From positions 62,001-126,000 of the forward strand of contig NZ_FOTE01000005.1 of the NCBI RefSeq assembly GCF_900114475.1: 64,000 bases of DNA, given 5' to 3'. Under the pieces are notes generated by a model. The model searched no databases, was not told the DNA's origin, and saw nothing but the letters and a program-made list of their open reading frames with translations. How positions within the stretch are numbered: position 1 is the first letter of the stretch; the number at the start of each line of letters is the position of its first letter. This DNA comes from Paenibacillus sp. 1_12 (GTDB lineage: Bacteria; Bacillota; Bacilli; Paenibacillales; NBRC-103111). Positions 1 through 8,525 of this stretch are shown in pieces. A program made the translations under genes and the position numbers.

Positions 1-684
1 GATTGCATTGCGAAGGGTATGACGTATGACGATCGTACGCTGCGGCAATCCTTTGGCTTTAGCCGTCTTGATATAATCTAGGCTCAGTACATCAAGCATT
101 GACGTTCGCATCAAACGGGCTAATATCGCAATCGTCCCGAAGGAAAGCGCGATAGCAGGAAGCACCCGACTTGATGGCCCTGTCCACATCCCGGTAGGTA
201 GCCAGCCCAGCTTTACTCCAATAAAGTAGGAGAGCAGCGGGCCCAATACAAAGGAAGGAATCGAAATACCGATAACCGCCGTGAACATAGCTCCGATATC
301 GGCACCTTTGTTATGGTTCAAGGATGCAATAACCCCTAATATAAGACCGACAATAATAGCGATCACTAACGCCCACAGTCCCAATTCTAGAGAGGCCGGA
401 AAGCCTTGTGCAATGATATCTGTCACCTTGCGGGTAGGAAAAGCGTACGAGACACCCAAATCACCGTGTATGACATTGTTCATATATTTCAGATACTGCT
501 CCCACATCGGCTTATCCAAGCCGTATTGCGCATACAGCAGCGTTTTTTGTTCAGCTGTGAGTTTAAGCGACTCTTCCCCGAACGGGTCCCCCGGCAAATT
601 CTTCATCAACACAAAAGTAAACGAAACAATCACCCACAAAGTGATTATCATATAAATAAAACGCCGGAACGCATAGCGCAGCAT
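1..684 (-). CDS. oppB: Oligopeptide/dipeptide ABC transporter permease OppB/DppB, 3' end outside window
   Basis: Inner permease subunit of an Opp/Dpp-type peptide importer. The first 228 residues are present; the frame is open to base 1, so the C-terminus lies beyond the window. Visible features are an N-terminal membrane segment (residues about 9-29), the family pattern around GDLGVSYAFPTRKV in the periplasmic-side loop, further hydrophobic segments, and near residue 205-228 the EAA-type cytoplasmic loop (YIKTAKAKGLPQ) that docks on the ATPase. Start ATG at 684 has an AAGGAGG site. It follows oppA on the same strand with a 124-nt gap, so it is probably co-transcribed. Family assignment is secure; substrate (oligo- or dipeptide) is inferred. 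Confidence 0.93.
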   Translation of the reverse strand, partial: MLRYAFRRFIYMIITLWVIVSFTFVLMKNLPGDPFGEESLKLTAEQKTLLYAQYGLDKPMWEQYLKYMNNVIHGDLGVSYAFPTRKVTDIIAQGFPASLELGLWALVIAIIVGLILGVIASLNHNKGADIGAMFTAVIGISIPSFVLGPLLSYFIGVKLGWLPTGMWTGPSSRVLPAIALSFGTIAILARLMRTSMLDVLSLDYIKTAKAKGLPQRTIVIRHTLRNAI

Positions 685-690
685 GTTTAT

Positions 691-736
691 GGACCTCCTT
701 AAAGTTTTCCGAAGGAAAACTAACTTCGTAAGCATT
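691..736 (-). repeat. Dispersed hairpin-Shine-Dalgarno module, copy before oppB
   Basis: Read on the minus strand: a conserved lead GCTTACGAAGTT, then the perfect hairpin AGTTTTCC-TTC-GGAAAACT (703-721), then TTTAAGGAGG, which is the ribosome-binding site of oppB. The same arrangement occurs before the gene at 8621 and before phoH (42742), with different but still complementary stem bases. Confidence 0.75.
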
Positions 737-808
737 AGAACCCAGCAGAGGGCCGCTCCAACAATTGTCAGAATGGCCCCCTATCGAGCATGTAAATGTG
801 TCTCACCC

Positions 809-2470
809 TTATTTAATTGAAACCCACTTCAGTTCCCATTCCTTGGACATTGCCGGCAATATCAAGCCTTCTACATTGACACGTTTTGCATATGGTCTTG
901 TACGGAAATAAAGCGGCACCAATGGTGAATCGGTCATTAATAGCTTCTCAGCATCGACCAGCATCTTCGAACGCTTCACTAAGTCAAGCTCCTTATCGGC
1001 ACCTTTAACCAGATCGTCATAAGCCTTGCTGTTATATTCCATATAGTTAAATGATTTATTGTCAGACACCCACATGTCGAGGAACGTCATCGGATCATTA
1101 TAATCCGCTCCCCATAGTCCGATCAGCGCATCAAAGTTATATTCCTGCATATTTTTCACGCGAAGTGCAAATGGCAGTGGTTCACCAGTCACATCAACGC
1201 CGAGATTTTGTTTCCATTGTGCCTGGATAAATTCAATTGTTTTCTTTGAAGTTTCCGTATCATCTGAAGTAAGCTTGAATTTAGGCAAAGCCGTCATATT
1301 CAGCTCTTTCAATCCTTCAGCAAGCAGTTCTTTTGCTTTAGCGGTATCATACTTCGGCTGTGCTTCACCAGCGACCTTACGAAACTCTGTTTTGTTTCCG
1401 TCTAGTACCGTTCCTGGTACAAGACCTGTTGACGGAATTGAGGAACCGCCAAGCACAACATCATTAAGTGCTTTACGATCAATTGCCATACCCAAAGCTT
1501 CACGTACCTTCACATTAGCAAAAGCTGGCACTTTGTTATTTTGAAGCATCACATAAGCCGAAACAAATTCCTTTTTGAGTGTCAGCTCAGGTTTGCCTTG
1601 AAACATTTGGTACTGATCACCCTTCAGCTCAGTCAAGTCCACCTGATTCGTATCAAACATGTTAAGCGACGTGTTAGGGTCCTTGACCACGTTAACCGTT
1701 ACTTTATTCAGCTTCACATTCGCTGCATCCCAATACTTGTCATTTTTGACCATCACAAGCTGCTGTTCATGATCCCATTTCTCCAGCTTGAACGGACCCG
1801 CACCGATTACCTTATCGGCATCAGCACCATACTTATCTCCTTGTGTCTTTACAAAGTCAGGCATTTGTGGGAAAAAGGTTGGCATGGAAAGCTGGTCAGT
1901 AAAAAAGGCAACTGGACGTTCCAATGTAATTTCGAGTGTTTTGTCATCAATAGACTTTACTCCAAGCGCTGCTTTCTTCGCTTCCAGCTCTTCAGGCTTC
2001 GCTTTATTCATCGCAGCTCCACCTTTAATCCAAGCCAGCATCGTTGCATATTTGGCTTTCGTAGCAGGGTCCAGCGTCCGTTTGTAAGCAAATTCAAAAT
2101 CACTAGCCTTAAGAGGCGTGCCGTCTGCCCAAGTTAATCCATCTTTCAAAGTGATCGTGTAAACGAGACCATCAGTGGAGATTTTCGGCAGTTCCTTAGC
2201 AAGCGCTGGCTGAGGTTTTCCATCCGCATCCAATCGGTATAACCCCTCATTAATTGCATTCAAAATTGTGAAGGTTGGATTAGTTGTCGCAATTGAGCTA
2301 TCCAAAGCAGGCGGCTCTGCTGACAGATTAATTCTGAACTCCTGCGGTACTGAGGCTTTCCCATCTGTACCTGTCCCCCCGGCTTGCTCCTTATTATTCG
2401 TACACCCTGCTGCTACCGAACCAAACATGACTGCTGCGGTTGCAATAACCATAACCTTTTTCCACTTCAT
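809..2470 (-). CDS. oppA: Oligopeptide-binding lipoprotein OppA (SBP_bac_5 family)
   Basis: Extracellular peptide-binding protein of an ABC importer, anchored to the membrane as a lipoprotein. The signal peptide ends in the lipobox VAAGC, with the lipidated Cys at residue 23, followed by a Gly/Thr/Asn-rich linker. The rest (about 45-553) is a full-length family 5 solute-binding domain, with typical blocks such as GLVYTITLKDGLTWADGTP and VREALGMAIDRKAL. The 553-residue length is normal. Start ATG at 2470 is preceded by AAAGGAGGG. oppB follows downstream; a GC-rich hairpin (748-754 pairing 775-781) without a T-run lies between them and could set the usual excess of binding protein over permease. 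Confidence 0.95.
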   Translation of the reverse strand: MKWKKVMVIATAAVMFGSVAAGCTNNKEQAGGTGTDGKASVPQEFRINLSAEPPALDSSIATTNPTFTILNAINEGLYRLDADGKPQPALAKELPKISTDGLVYTITLKDGLTWADGTPLKASDFEFAYKRTLDPATKAKYATMLAWIKGGAAMNKAKPEELEAKKAALGVKSIDDKTLEITLERPVAFFTDQLSMPTFFPQMPDFVKTQGDKYGADADKVIGAGPFKLEKWDHEQQLVMVKNDKYWDAANVKLNKVTVNVVKDPNTSLNMFDTNQVDLTELKGDQYQMFQGKPELTLKKEFVSAYVMLQNNKVPAFANVKVREALGMAIDRKALNDVVLGGSSIPSTGLVPGTVLDGNKTEFRKVAGEAQPKYDTAKAKELLAEGLKELNMTALPKFKLTSDDTETSKKTIEFIQAQWKQNLGVDVTGEPLPFALRVKNMQEYNFDALIGLWGADYNDPMTFLDMWVSDNKSFNYMEYNSKAYDDLVKGADKELDLVKRSKMLVDAEKLLMTDSPLVPLYFRTRPYAKRVNVEGLILPAMSKEWELKWVSIK

Positions 2471-2572
2471 AAAATGCCCTCCTTTTATTTTTTATGTAAT
2501 TTAATGGAATATTTTTTCATTCAAAAAGTAATTTCTGAACTTAAATCCATCCTAAATCGTTATCAAGACAAA

Positions 2573-2602
2573 ATTATACAACCAAAGGTCAAATAAATCC
2601 AA
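2573..2602 (-). promoter_or_regulatory. Putative SigA promoter of oppA
   Basis: On the minus strand TTGGAT (2597-2602), an 18-nt spacer and TATAAT (2573-2578), about 100 nt upstream of the oppA start. The -10 is perfect and the -35 has two mismatches. Confidence 0.5.
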
Positions 2603-2640
2603 TTGTAAAAATATCCAGTTTTCCTGAACTTCGACATACA

Positions 2641-2664
2641 AAAAAAGAAGCCTACTCCTAGGCT
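2641..2664 (-). terminator. Intrinsic terminator after the ComFB-like gene
   Basis: Minus-strand stem AGCCTA-loop-TAGGCT followed by a T-rich tail (A-run at 2641-2646 on the plus strand), 19 nt past the stop of the ComFB-like gene. It separates that transcript from oppA. Confidence 0.75.
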
Positions 2665-2682
2665 CCCGTAAATTGGCTAAAA

Positions 2683-2970
2683 TTATTCTTTTATCTCGCT
2701 TAAATCCGAAGGGCGTTCCGTTTGTAGAACTTTTTCGATGGCGTAGGATAACTCCCGATATACATCCGTTTCCATCTGCGATCTCAGCTGGGTTTTGGCA
2801 AAAACCTCACCTTGCTGTGTAGACACATATTTGGCAGGCAGCCGATTCAAGACAATCGCCATCACATCGCTCTGCTGCTTTTCTTCAAGTGCCGACGCAC
2901 TTACCTGATGCTGCATCAAATCTTTTAAACAACCCTTCACAATATCTTCCATGAGATTATGTACTTCCAT
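2683..2970 (-). CDS. ComFB-family protein (late competence development family)
   Basis: Short soluble protein of 95 residues whose central block DVMAIVLNRLPAKYVST, followed by a helical C-terminal half, matches the ComFB family. In B. subtilis comFB sits in the comF competence operon, but its molecular role is unclear, and stand-alone homologues are frequent in Paenibacillus. The N-terminal Cys cluster seen in some ComFB proteins is mostly absent here; only C14 is seen. Start ATG at 2970 follows a GGGGG stretch. The gene lies 15 nt after the DUF3397 gene, so they are probably co-transcribed. Family call is fairly sure; function is unknown. Confidence 0.75.
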   Translation of the reverse strand: MEVHNLMEDIVKGCLKDLMQHQVSASALEEKQQSDVMAIVLNRLPAKYVSTQQGEVFAKTQLRSQMETDVYRELSYAIEKVLQTERPSDLSEIKE

Positions 2971-2985
2971 GATTTGAGTCCCCCT

Positions 2986-3381
2986 CTAGCTGAATATTAA
3001 GTATTTACCAATACTGATACACAAAAGCAGTACGTAGCTCCCCGACAAAAAAATAAAACCAAATCGAAGCAGCGTCTTTGTAATTTTCAGAGGATTTACT
3101 TTTCCCTTTTTTCTTTCCTGCAGGTTGCCTACAAGTCCACAAACAATGAGAAAAACTAGAATGATTCCCCAAAACCCTATATTCGAGTTGAACAAATACC
3201 TCGAAACGATAGAAACAGAACCAATTAAAAATAAGGTCGTGACATCAATCGCACGGTGTGTCGCTTTTCGCTTATCACTGGATATCCAAAAGACAAAACC
3301 CCAGATCAAAAAAAATGGAACAAGTGGTACCAAAGCCAAATATTTGTATACCAATTGCAGCCATTCTACCAACGCACTCAT
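2986..3381 (-). CDS. DUF3397-type small membrane protein
   Basis: 131-residue integral membrane protein with four predicted membrane segments (about 14-33, 45-62, 70-86, 105-125) separated by a basic loop (SSDKRKATHR). Size, topology and position beside panE fit the DUF3397 family, known from the same neighbourhood in Bacillus. No catalytic motif is visible and the role is unknown. It lies 20 nt downstream of panE on the same strand. Confidence 0.6.
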   Translation of the reverse strand: MSALVEWLQLVYKYLALVPLVPFFLIWGFVFWISSDKRKATHRAIDVTTLFLIGSVSIVSRYLFNSNIGFWGIILVFLIVCGLVGNLQERKKGKVNPLKITKTLLRFGFIFLSGSYVLLLCISIGKYLIFS

Positions 3382-3401
3382 TGCAGACCACCTGCTTTAT
3401 T

Positions 3402-4436
3402 TTATATTATTTCAATCTGCTGTTCAATCGAACGCACCATCGCATACATAGCGGAATGGGTAGGAAGCTGTAGATGGAGTCGCCTCGCTGCCTTCAGCAG
3501 CCCTCCAGTAATCGCTTCGATTTCTGTCTCCCTGCCTGCCATTACGTCCTGCAGCATGGAGGAATGATTATCAGCAGTCTGCTCGCAGACGAGTATGACC
3601 TGCTCCCATATATCAGCTGCTAGCTCTACACCCAGCATGTCCGCCAATAAGGATGCTTCGTCCAACAAAGAACGCATCAAAGGTAAGGCAGCCGGAGTAC
3701 GGGGAAGCACACCGTTACGAACCCGCAAAACAGCTGTTACCGGATTAATAACCGCATTCATGAGCAGCTTATTCCAAACCTTGCTATTGATGTTGTTCGA
3801 CGCCTTTGTGCTAAATCCTGCAAGATTCAGCAGATTTTGCAGAATCTGCATATCCATATTTGATGAAGCGTCAGGCTGTGCAGAACCAAGCCAAGTCAAC
3901 CCTTTCCCTGTGTGCCTTACATGATGTTCAGCCTGCTTGAATGCGCCTTCTGTCGTTACAGCTATCCATATTTGCTCCATAGCTATATAACGGCTAAGAA
4001 TATCGATATGTCCAATCCCGTTCTGAAAGCATACCAGCCGGGTTGAGATTGTGAGCTGCTTACTCAGCTCAAGTGCCAGTTCATCCGTGATCGAGGTTTG
4101 CTTTACCATTAGCAGGATATAATCAGGAGAGTCCAAAGAAGAGTCTGACCTGACTTTAAGCTCAGAAGAAGCGTCCGTCTGAGGCACACTGGATACTTCT
4201 ATTGACAGCGTTGAATTCTGTGATAACAGTTCTTCGATAGTATAAGCATGTACAGGCAGAATCGTATCCTGCTCCTCTATTTGCAGCTTGTTTTCCGATA
4301 GCTTTAGTCCGTCTGTACGAATTTTAACCGCTTGTCCAAGTGTTCGCGCAACAAGCTCCACCTTTACTCCAGACTGAAACAACCTCGCCGCCACCAGCAG
4401 GCCCATGGCTCCAGCCCCAATAATTCTGACCTTCAT
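3402..4436 (-). CDS. panE: 2-dehydropantoate 2-reductase (ketopantoate reductase)
   Basis: NADPH-dependent reduction of ketopantoate to pantoate in pantothenate/CoA synthesis. The start is placed at the ATG at 4436 because AGGAGG stands just upstream and the Rossmann motif GAGAMG falls at residues 7-12; an upstream extension would have no ribosome site. The C-terminal ApbA domain shows the catalytic-Lys block SKVWNKLLMNAVINP (Lys219) and the family signature HSSMLQDVMAGRETEIEAI. At 344 residues it is longer than the usual 290-310; the excess is a low-complexity Ser/Glu-rich stretch around residues 60-105. B. subtilis also has panE beside a RsfA-family gene, as here. Confidence 0.88.
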   Translation of the reverse strand: MKVRIIGAGAMGLLVAARLFQSGVKVELVARTLGQAVKIRTDGLKLSENKLQIEEQDTILPVHAYTIEELLSQNSTLSIEVSSVPQTDASSELKVRSDSSLDSPDYILLMVKQTSITDELALELSKQLTISTRLVCFQNGIGHIDILSRYIAMEQIWIAVTTEGAFKQAEHHVRHTGKGLTWLGSAQPDASSNMDMQILQNLLNLAGFSTKASNNINSKVWNKLLMNAVINPVTAVLRVRNGVLPRTPAALPLMRSLLDEASLLADMLGVELAADIWEQVILVCEQTADNHSSMLQDVMAGRETEIEAITGGLLKAARRLHLQLPTHSAMYAMVRSIEQQIEII

Positions 4437-4549
4437 TTTGGTTCCTCCTATTGCCCTTACCCATTTGCAACTCTTACTCTTCTTCCTTATCATAAACAGA
4501 CTACCAGACACAAATAAACCCCGCAAGCATAATGCCTGCAGGGCCACTC

Positions 4550-5200
4550 TCAATCTATTCTTTCTAAATTCCCATTTGCATCCATTTTAAATCGTGCCTT
4601 ATGCTCATCTTCTTCCTCTACAAGAAAAGCCAGCTTGCGAGCCCGATCCATTATTTGAATCAAAGCTTTGTAATCATCATTGACTACACGATAGTCCGTC
4701 TCTACCTCATTAACCTGCTTGTTCAATACATCATTATCTCTGCGAAGCCGATCTAGCTCATCCTGCTTTTCATAAAGCTCTTTCTCCAAATGGCGGATAT
4801 GACGCGACATTTCATGGTAGCTCCCCTTCCACTGCCGTAGAAACCGTATCACCGCATCCATCGAGATCGATTCCTCCGTAAAAGGTTCATTAGCCCTTCT
4901 AGCTTCTCCATGATCCAAAATTGCCGTATTGCTGCTGGAAACGGAAGCGTAAGCCGTATGTTTTTTGAACTGATTTCGCTTTTGACGCTGTGTCTTGGAA
5001 ATTTGTATCGCCTGCTCGTAATTTTTCCTTACATAGCTATTCCAGCGAAAGCCGCAGGCTGCGGGTGTCCTGCCTATCTTCTCGCCTACTTCCTCAAAAG
5101 CGGACAGCTGTGTGCTCCCCTCCCGTATGTGCCTCAGAGTTACCTCCGCCAAAATCAAATCATCCTCTTCGCTCCATGCATCCTGCCTAATTGCCGTCAT
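4550..5200 (-). CDS. RsfA/GerR-family prespore transcription regulator
   Basis: DNA-binding protein of the RsfA (YwfN)/GerR (YlbO) family, which tunes SigF- or SigE-dependent genes during sporulation. Residues 5-60 form a Myb/SANT-like domain (AWSEEDDLILAEV ... IGRTPAACGFRWNSYVRK); after an Arg/Lys-rich linker, residues about 125-190 form a coiled coil rich in Glu/Asp/Arg. I chose the ATG at 5200, 11 nt after GGGAGG; a TTG at 5233 in the same frame lacks a ribosome site. The pairing with panE mirrors the ylbO-ylbQ neighbourhood of B. subtilis, which favours the GerR branch. Confidence 0.82.
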   Translation of the reverse strand: MTAIRQDAWSEEDDLILAEVTLRHIREGSTQLSAFEEVGEKIGRTPAACGFRWNSYVRKNYEQAIQISKTQRQKRNQFKKHTAYASVSSSNTAILDHGEARRANEPFTEESISMDAVIRFLRQWKGSYHEMSRHIRHLEKELYEKQDELDRLRRDNDVLNKQVNEVETDYRVVNDDYKALIQIMDRARKLAFLVEEEDEHKARFKMDANGNLERID

Positions 5201-5479
5201 ATAATAGCAGTCCTCCCAGCTCTCGTTAATCAAGCATTCTTAAACATCCATCTATCGAATATGATACTTGGAATGCTGCATTATTTAATCTCTATGCCCA
5301 TAATAGAATTCATAGAATCGTTTTCTACTATTTTGTATTGCCAATTTTGTCCACGTCCATACCTGTTGGCAGCAGATCAACAATCGTCCTTTACGTATGC
5401 TGAAATCAGGATTACACATAACCCTTCTTGTATGTCCCGATACTTCAATAAATGTTTAAATTTCGTCACGGATTGGGCG
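5201..5479. other. Divergent intergenic region, no gene recognised
   Basis: AT-rich spacer between rsfA (leftward) and the DUF2626 gene (rightward). A long plus-strand open frame crosses it, but it is mainly the complement of rsfA, has no ribosome site and resembles no family. I could not place a convincing leftward promoter for rsfA here. Confidence 0.5.
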
Positions 5480-5508
5480 TTTACACCAATGGACTCAAAA
5501 GGTATAAT
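5480..5508 (+). promoter_or_regulatory. SigA promoter of the DUF2626 gene
   Basis: TTTACA (5480-5485), exactly 17 nt, TATAAT (5503-5508). It lies about 130 nt before the DUF2626 start, leaving a fairly long 5' leader. Confidence 0.7.
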
Positions 5509-5634
5509 GTGTAATAGTAAAGAACCTCTGTTTGACGAATGCTGTCACTGCGATAATCTCCATCGTTTGGGGAATACTTACGAGGTCAACTTTCTTCGAA
5601 AAGTGAATAACGAGAACAATAAGGGGGTGCAACA

Positions 5635-5865
5635 ATGGATCGCATGTTTCGCGTTCTTGGCTTTTGGACACTCATTATCGGATTGATGGCATTAGCCGGT
5701 GGTATGATTCCAATGGCTATGATCTTTTTTGCTCAAACGGTTATCTTTATGCTTTTGGGATATTTGGGCTTATCCGAACGTACCTACATACTGCTGTTCT
5801 GGGGGTACATGATTGTTTCATTTACCGGCTTTACGTATTGGTCTTTCTTCAGAATGTCAATTTAA
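5635..5865 (+). CDS. DUF2626 small membrane protein (YqgY-like)
   Basis: 76-residue hydrophobic protein with two or three membrane segments and the family features MDRMFRVLGFWT at the N-terminus, LSERTYI in the middle and FTGFTYWSFF near the end. This matches the Bacillales DUF2626/YqgY family, which has no known function. Start ATG is preceded by AAGGGGGTG. The gene has its own SigA-like promoter and ends just before a bidirectional terminator, so it is a single-gene transcript. Confidence 0.8.
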   Translation: MDRMFRVLGFWTLIIGLMALAGGMIPMAMIFFAQTVIFMLLGYLGLSERTYILLFWGYMIVSFTGFTYWSFFRMSI

Positions 5866-5882
5866 TCCGTATGTACAGCACT

Positions 5883-5922
5883 AAAAAAGGTGGGCCGCTT
5901 TTACAGCAGCTCACCTTTTTTT
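5883..5922. terminator. Bidirectional terminator overlapping a coding end
   Basis: Near-perfect 13-bp stem (arms 5883-5895 and 5909-5921, one G-T pair) with A-run and T-run on its two sides. It serves the DUF2626 gene on the plus strand, and its right part also encodes the last residues and stop codon of the minus-strand methyltransferase. Confidence 0.85.
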
Positions 5923-7043
5923 AGTATCAACACCTTGAACAGCTCACTCATCTGATCGCTTAGCAGCAATTGGCGAATCGCTCGGTTCCGGCGAGCTACA
6001 GCACTGAATGGATCTGTGGAATATGAATCCTGCAGCTTATCCAGCAAACCATTCTCTACTAAAAACTGTTTTTGTGTTAACAACTTTTCAGCATCCAGAC
6101 CCACCTCGTGTCCTGCACGAATGAGCTCTGTAAAATTGACATGAGCCGTCATATCCTGCTTTCCAGGCATATCATAAGGTTCATCAGATGCAATATGGTT
6201 ATGGTAGCACATCAAGGTTCCATTCATCCGATGCTCTCCATAAATTTCTGTAGCGTAGTCACCATAATCGATCGTTACGATTTGCCCGCTATCCAGACTC
6301 CGACCGACACGGAGTATCCATGCAGGTGCTGCCAGATTAACTTCAAAACGCTGGTTTTCCTGCAGTCTCACTTCCGATTCCAGGGCTTTGATATACAGAT
6401 CCAGTGAAGTTCCGGGCTTTACTGGAACCCATATCTCTTTAAACTTCTCCCCCGCTTCATCACAAGCTACCCATATTTCATGAGCCAGCCCCTGTTTCAT
6501 CTGTATTTGGTGGACAGGTAAAGCATCGTGAAACTCATTAGAGAAAATCATCGTTCGCTGCCACGGTCCGCCAGCTTCCCAATCTTCTTCAGTCATCCAG
6601 CTTACTCGACCAGCGGCATAATGCTCAGCAAGCTTCTCCGCCTGTAGTCTGCGATGATGGGGGCTAATCTCTACTGAGATATATGAGATGCGGGCATATA
6701 CATGTGCGTAGCTATGCTTCAGCTCGTCCAATAGCTGCTGGGCAAGCCCACCATTACCGCCACCCCATTCCACCAAAGTGAGCGGCTGATCCGAAGCACC
6801 CCAGGCTTCTTGGCTTGTTTCTTCTGCCACATATTGTGCAAGCACTTCTCCCAGAAGCCCACCAATCGAAGTACTCGTATAAAAGTCTCCGGTTTTTCCG
6901 ACTTTATCTCTACTGCTTGTATAATATCCAAGCTCCGGGTGGTACAAGCACAGCTCCATATAATCCCGGAATGAAATCGCCTGCTGAGAGCTTTGCTCCA
7001 TGATTCCACGAATGATTTCTTGCAGCTTGTGATCGTCCTGCAT
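5901..7043 (-). CDS. MidA-family SAM-dependent methyltransferase (NDUFAF7-like, DUF185)
   Basis: Class I methyltransferase of the MidA/NDUFAF7 family; the mitochondrial member methylates an arginine of complex I, while bacterial substrates are mostly unknown. The N-terminus has ISFRDYMELCLYHPELGYYT and DKVGKTGDFYTS, followed by the SAM-binding glycine loop VEWGGGNGGLAQQLL and the acidic IFSNEFHDALPVHQ block, all typical. The C-terminus (HVNFTELIRAGHEVGL) is also conserved. Start: the ATG at 7043 lies 11 nt after AAGGAG; the ATG at 7052 is too close to that site. Its end is built into the terminator shared with the DUF2626 gene. Confidence 0.85.
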   Translation of the reverse strand: MQDDHKLQEIIRGIMEQSSQQAISFRDYMELCLYHPELGYYTSSRDKVGKTGDFYTSTSIGGLLGEVLAQYVAEETSQEAWGASDQPLTLVEWGGGNGGLAQQLLDELKHSYAHVYARISYISVEISPHHRRLQAEKLAEHYAAGRVSWMTEEDWEAGGPWQRTMIFSNEFHDALPVHQIQMKQGLAHEIWVACDEAGEKFKEIWVPVKPGTSLDLYIKALESEVRLQENQRFEVNLAAPAWILRVGRSLDSGQIVTIDYGDYATEIYGEHRMNGTLMCYHNHIASDEPYDMPGKQDMTAHVNFTELIRAGHEVGLDAEKLLTQKQFLVENGLLDKLQDSYSTDPFSAVARRNRAIRQLLLSDQMSELFKVLILKKGELL

Positions 7044-7160
7044 GCTCCTCATCACTCCTTAGCCTAACTCGACACATTCCAACAAAACCTACTATTTCAA
7101 CCGAAATAAGTCAAGAATTATTTACTTTTTACCCTATGCCTACGCAAAGACTTGCGTTTG

Positions 7161-7189
7161 GTGACAAAGACAACTGTAGTCGTTATAAT
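7161..7189 (+). promoter_or_regulatory. Putative SigA promoter of the lipoprotein gene
   Basis: GTGACA (7161-7166), 17 nt, TATAAT (7184-7189), 42 nt before the TTG start at 7232. Confidence 0.6.
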
Positions 7190-7231
7190 AATGAGATAAC
7201 AAATTCATTATATCGGAAGGAGTCCATTGTT

Positions 7232-8212
7232 TTGTCACTATCAGCATCAAGAACACGCAAATTCTCTGTCTATGCCTCATTCCTATTATCACTCAGTCTA
7301 CTTTTACTCATAACCGGATGCACCGATTATAAGCAGCTAAAAACAGATCTGCTTCAGGCAGTAGCCAAGCAGGAGCAGGTTACAAGCTACCAATTCAAAG
7401 GATCCATTGAGCTAAAAGCAGACCCTTCATTGCTCGGAGCAACTAGTCCTTTTACCGCGACATTGTTCGCATTCCTAAAAGATAGCAAGATCGATTATAA
7501 TGGACTAACCGCAATGGATCCCGCACAGCTGGAAGCGAACTTCAAAGTCACACCGTCCGGTGGTACCGTAATGGATATTCCCGTTCTTATTAAGGAGAAC
7601 AAGCTTTTTTTTCGAATTCCTGCTTTAAACAAGGATGATGAGTACCTCGTGTTTCCAATTACGGGTAAGACAAGTCCGGCTGCCGGCAGCACCGAGGCTT
7701 TGAAGAATACCAATCATTTGACTTCTACTATTTATGATCAGCTATTAAATGGGATTAACGCTGAATGGCTCCAAACATCCAAAGATCCCGTCACATTGGC
7801 TGATGGTACCATCACCAAACGAATTACACTGGACATTAACAATAAAAACGAACAAGCCTTTAATAGTATTTGGAAGCAGGCGATTCCCGGATTTACAGAA
7901 CTGCTCAAAAGTAACGGCCTCGCTTCGACTGCAAGCATAGATGGATGGCAGACAGCACTCAAGGAGGTACAATTCCGAGCACCTTCCTCATTGGAGTTTT
8001 TGATAGATAACCAGGGCTTTATTCATGAGCAAAAATGGAGCCTCACCTTTTCAGCCAATGGCAGCACAAATGAAAATCATCTGCTATGGACACAATCATT
8101 ATCTGAATTAAATAAGGCACCTGTGTTCACAAAAGAAATTCCTACCAAGCAAAAATCACTGGAGGACCTGCTCAAGCTCGTCAAGCCAGCTCCAGCAGCC
8201 AAGAAACCATAA
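7232..8212 (+). CDS. Putative lipoprotein, function unknown
   Basis: 326-residue secreted lipoprotein: a basic N-terminus, a hydrophobic core and the lipobox LITGC (Cys30). The start is a TTG 9 nt after GGAAGGAG; frames further upstream lack a site. The mature part starts with DYKQLKTDLLQAVAKQEQV and has alternating beta-like and polar stretches (SYQFKGSIELKAD, KRITLDINNKNEQAF), resembling LolA/LppX-like half-barrels that hold hydrophobic ligands; that resemblance is only by pattern. It ends in a Lys/Pro/Ala-rich tail. It is monocistronic, with a promoter before it and a terminator after. Confidence 0.7.
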   Translation: MSLSASRTRKFSVYASFLLSLSLLLLITGCTDYKQLKTDLLQAVAKQEQVTSYQFKGSIELKADPSLLGATSPFTATLFAFLKDSKIDYNGLTAMDPAQLEANFKVTPSGGTVMDIPVLIKENKLFFRIPALNKDDEYLVFPITGKTSPAAGSTEALKNTNHLTSTIYDQLLNGINAEWLQTSKDPVTLADGTITKRITLDINNKNEQAFNSIWKQAIPGFTELLKSNGLASTASIDGWQTALKEVQFRAPSSLEFLIDNQGFIHEQKWSLTFSANGSTNENHLLWTQSLSELNKAPVFTKEIPTKQKSLEDLLKLVKPAPAAKKP

Positions 8213-8231
8213 GTAAATCTCGTTATCCTTT

Positions 8232-8260
8232 TACTTCTTCTTCGGAAGAAGTATTTTTTT
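8232..8260 (+). terminator. Intrinsic terminator of the lipoprotein gene
   Basis: Perfect 9-bp stem TACTTCTTC / GAAGAAGTA closed by a TTCG tetraloop and followed by seven T. Confidence 0.92.
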
Positions 8261-8370
8261 ATCATTTTTTCCATAGAGATATGATAATCTAACAGTAGTG
8301 CTTTCGTTGTCTCAACTAGCACTCCGTTGAATATTTACCGCTGCGCGGCCAAATAACCTTCTTGGGTTCA

Positions 8371-8400
8371 GCTTACGAAGCCAGTTTGCTAAAAGTAAAT
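8371..8400 (+). repeat. Degenerate copy of the hairpin module
   Basis: GCTTACGAAGCCAGTTTGCT followed by an A-rich stretch resembles the lead and left arm of the hairpin-Shine-Dalgarno module, but the right arm is decayed and no ribosome site follows. Confidence 0.4.
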
Positions 8401-8409
8401 TCCTAGCTG

Positions 8410-8458
8410 TTGAAATCGTGAAATGGGATGAGGTTGAGGCTTTTATTCACGATTTCAA
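8410..8458. repeat. 13-bp perfect inverted repeat in the intergenic region
   Basis: TTGAAATCGTGAA (8410-8422) pairs perfectly with TTCACGATTTCAA (8446-8458) across a 23-nt loop. No T-run follows, so it is not a standard terminator. Confidence 0.6.
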
Positions 8459-8481
8459 AGGTGAGCGCTTGTGCTTCTTCA

Positions 8482-8516
8482 GGATTATTCGGCTAATCCG
8501 CTCGTTCTTCAACGAG
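8482..8516. repeat. Two adjacent short hairpins
   Basis: GGATTA-TTCGGC-TAATCC (8482-8499) and CTCGTT-CTTC-AACGAG (8501-8516) are perfect 6-bp stems one base apart. With the neighbouring inverted repeats they make 8370-8605 an almost continuous run of potential RNA hairpins. Confidence 0.5.
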
Positions 8517-8525
8517 ATTTTAGTA

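Noticed and set aside
4910-5686. Plus-strand open frame of about 258 codons opposite rsfA
   Set aside because: Complement of a clear gene for most of its length, no ribosome site, unusual composition with many Cys/Ser runs, and it overlaps the promoter and start of the DUF2626 gene.
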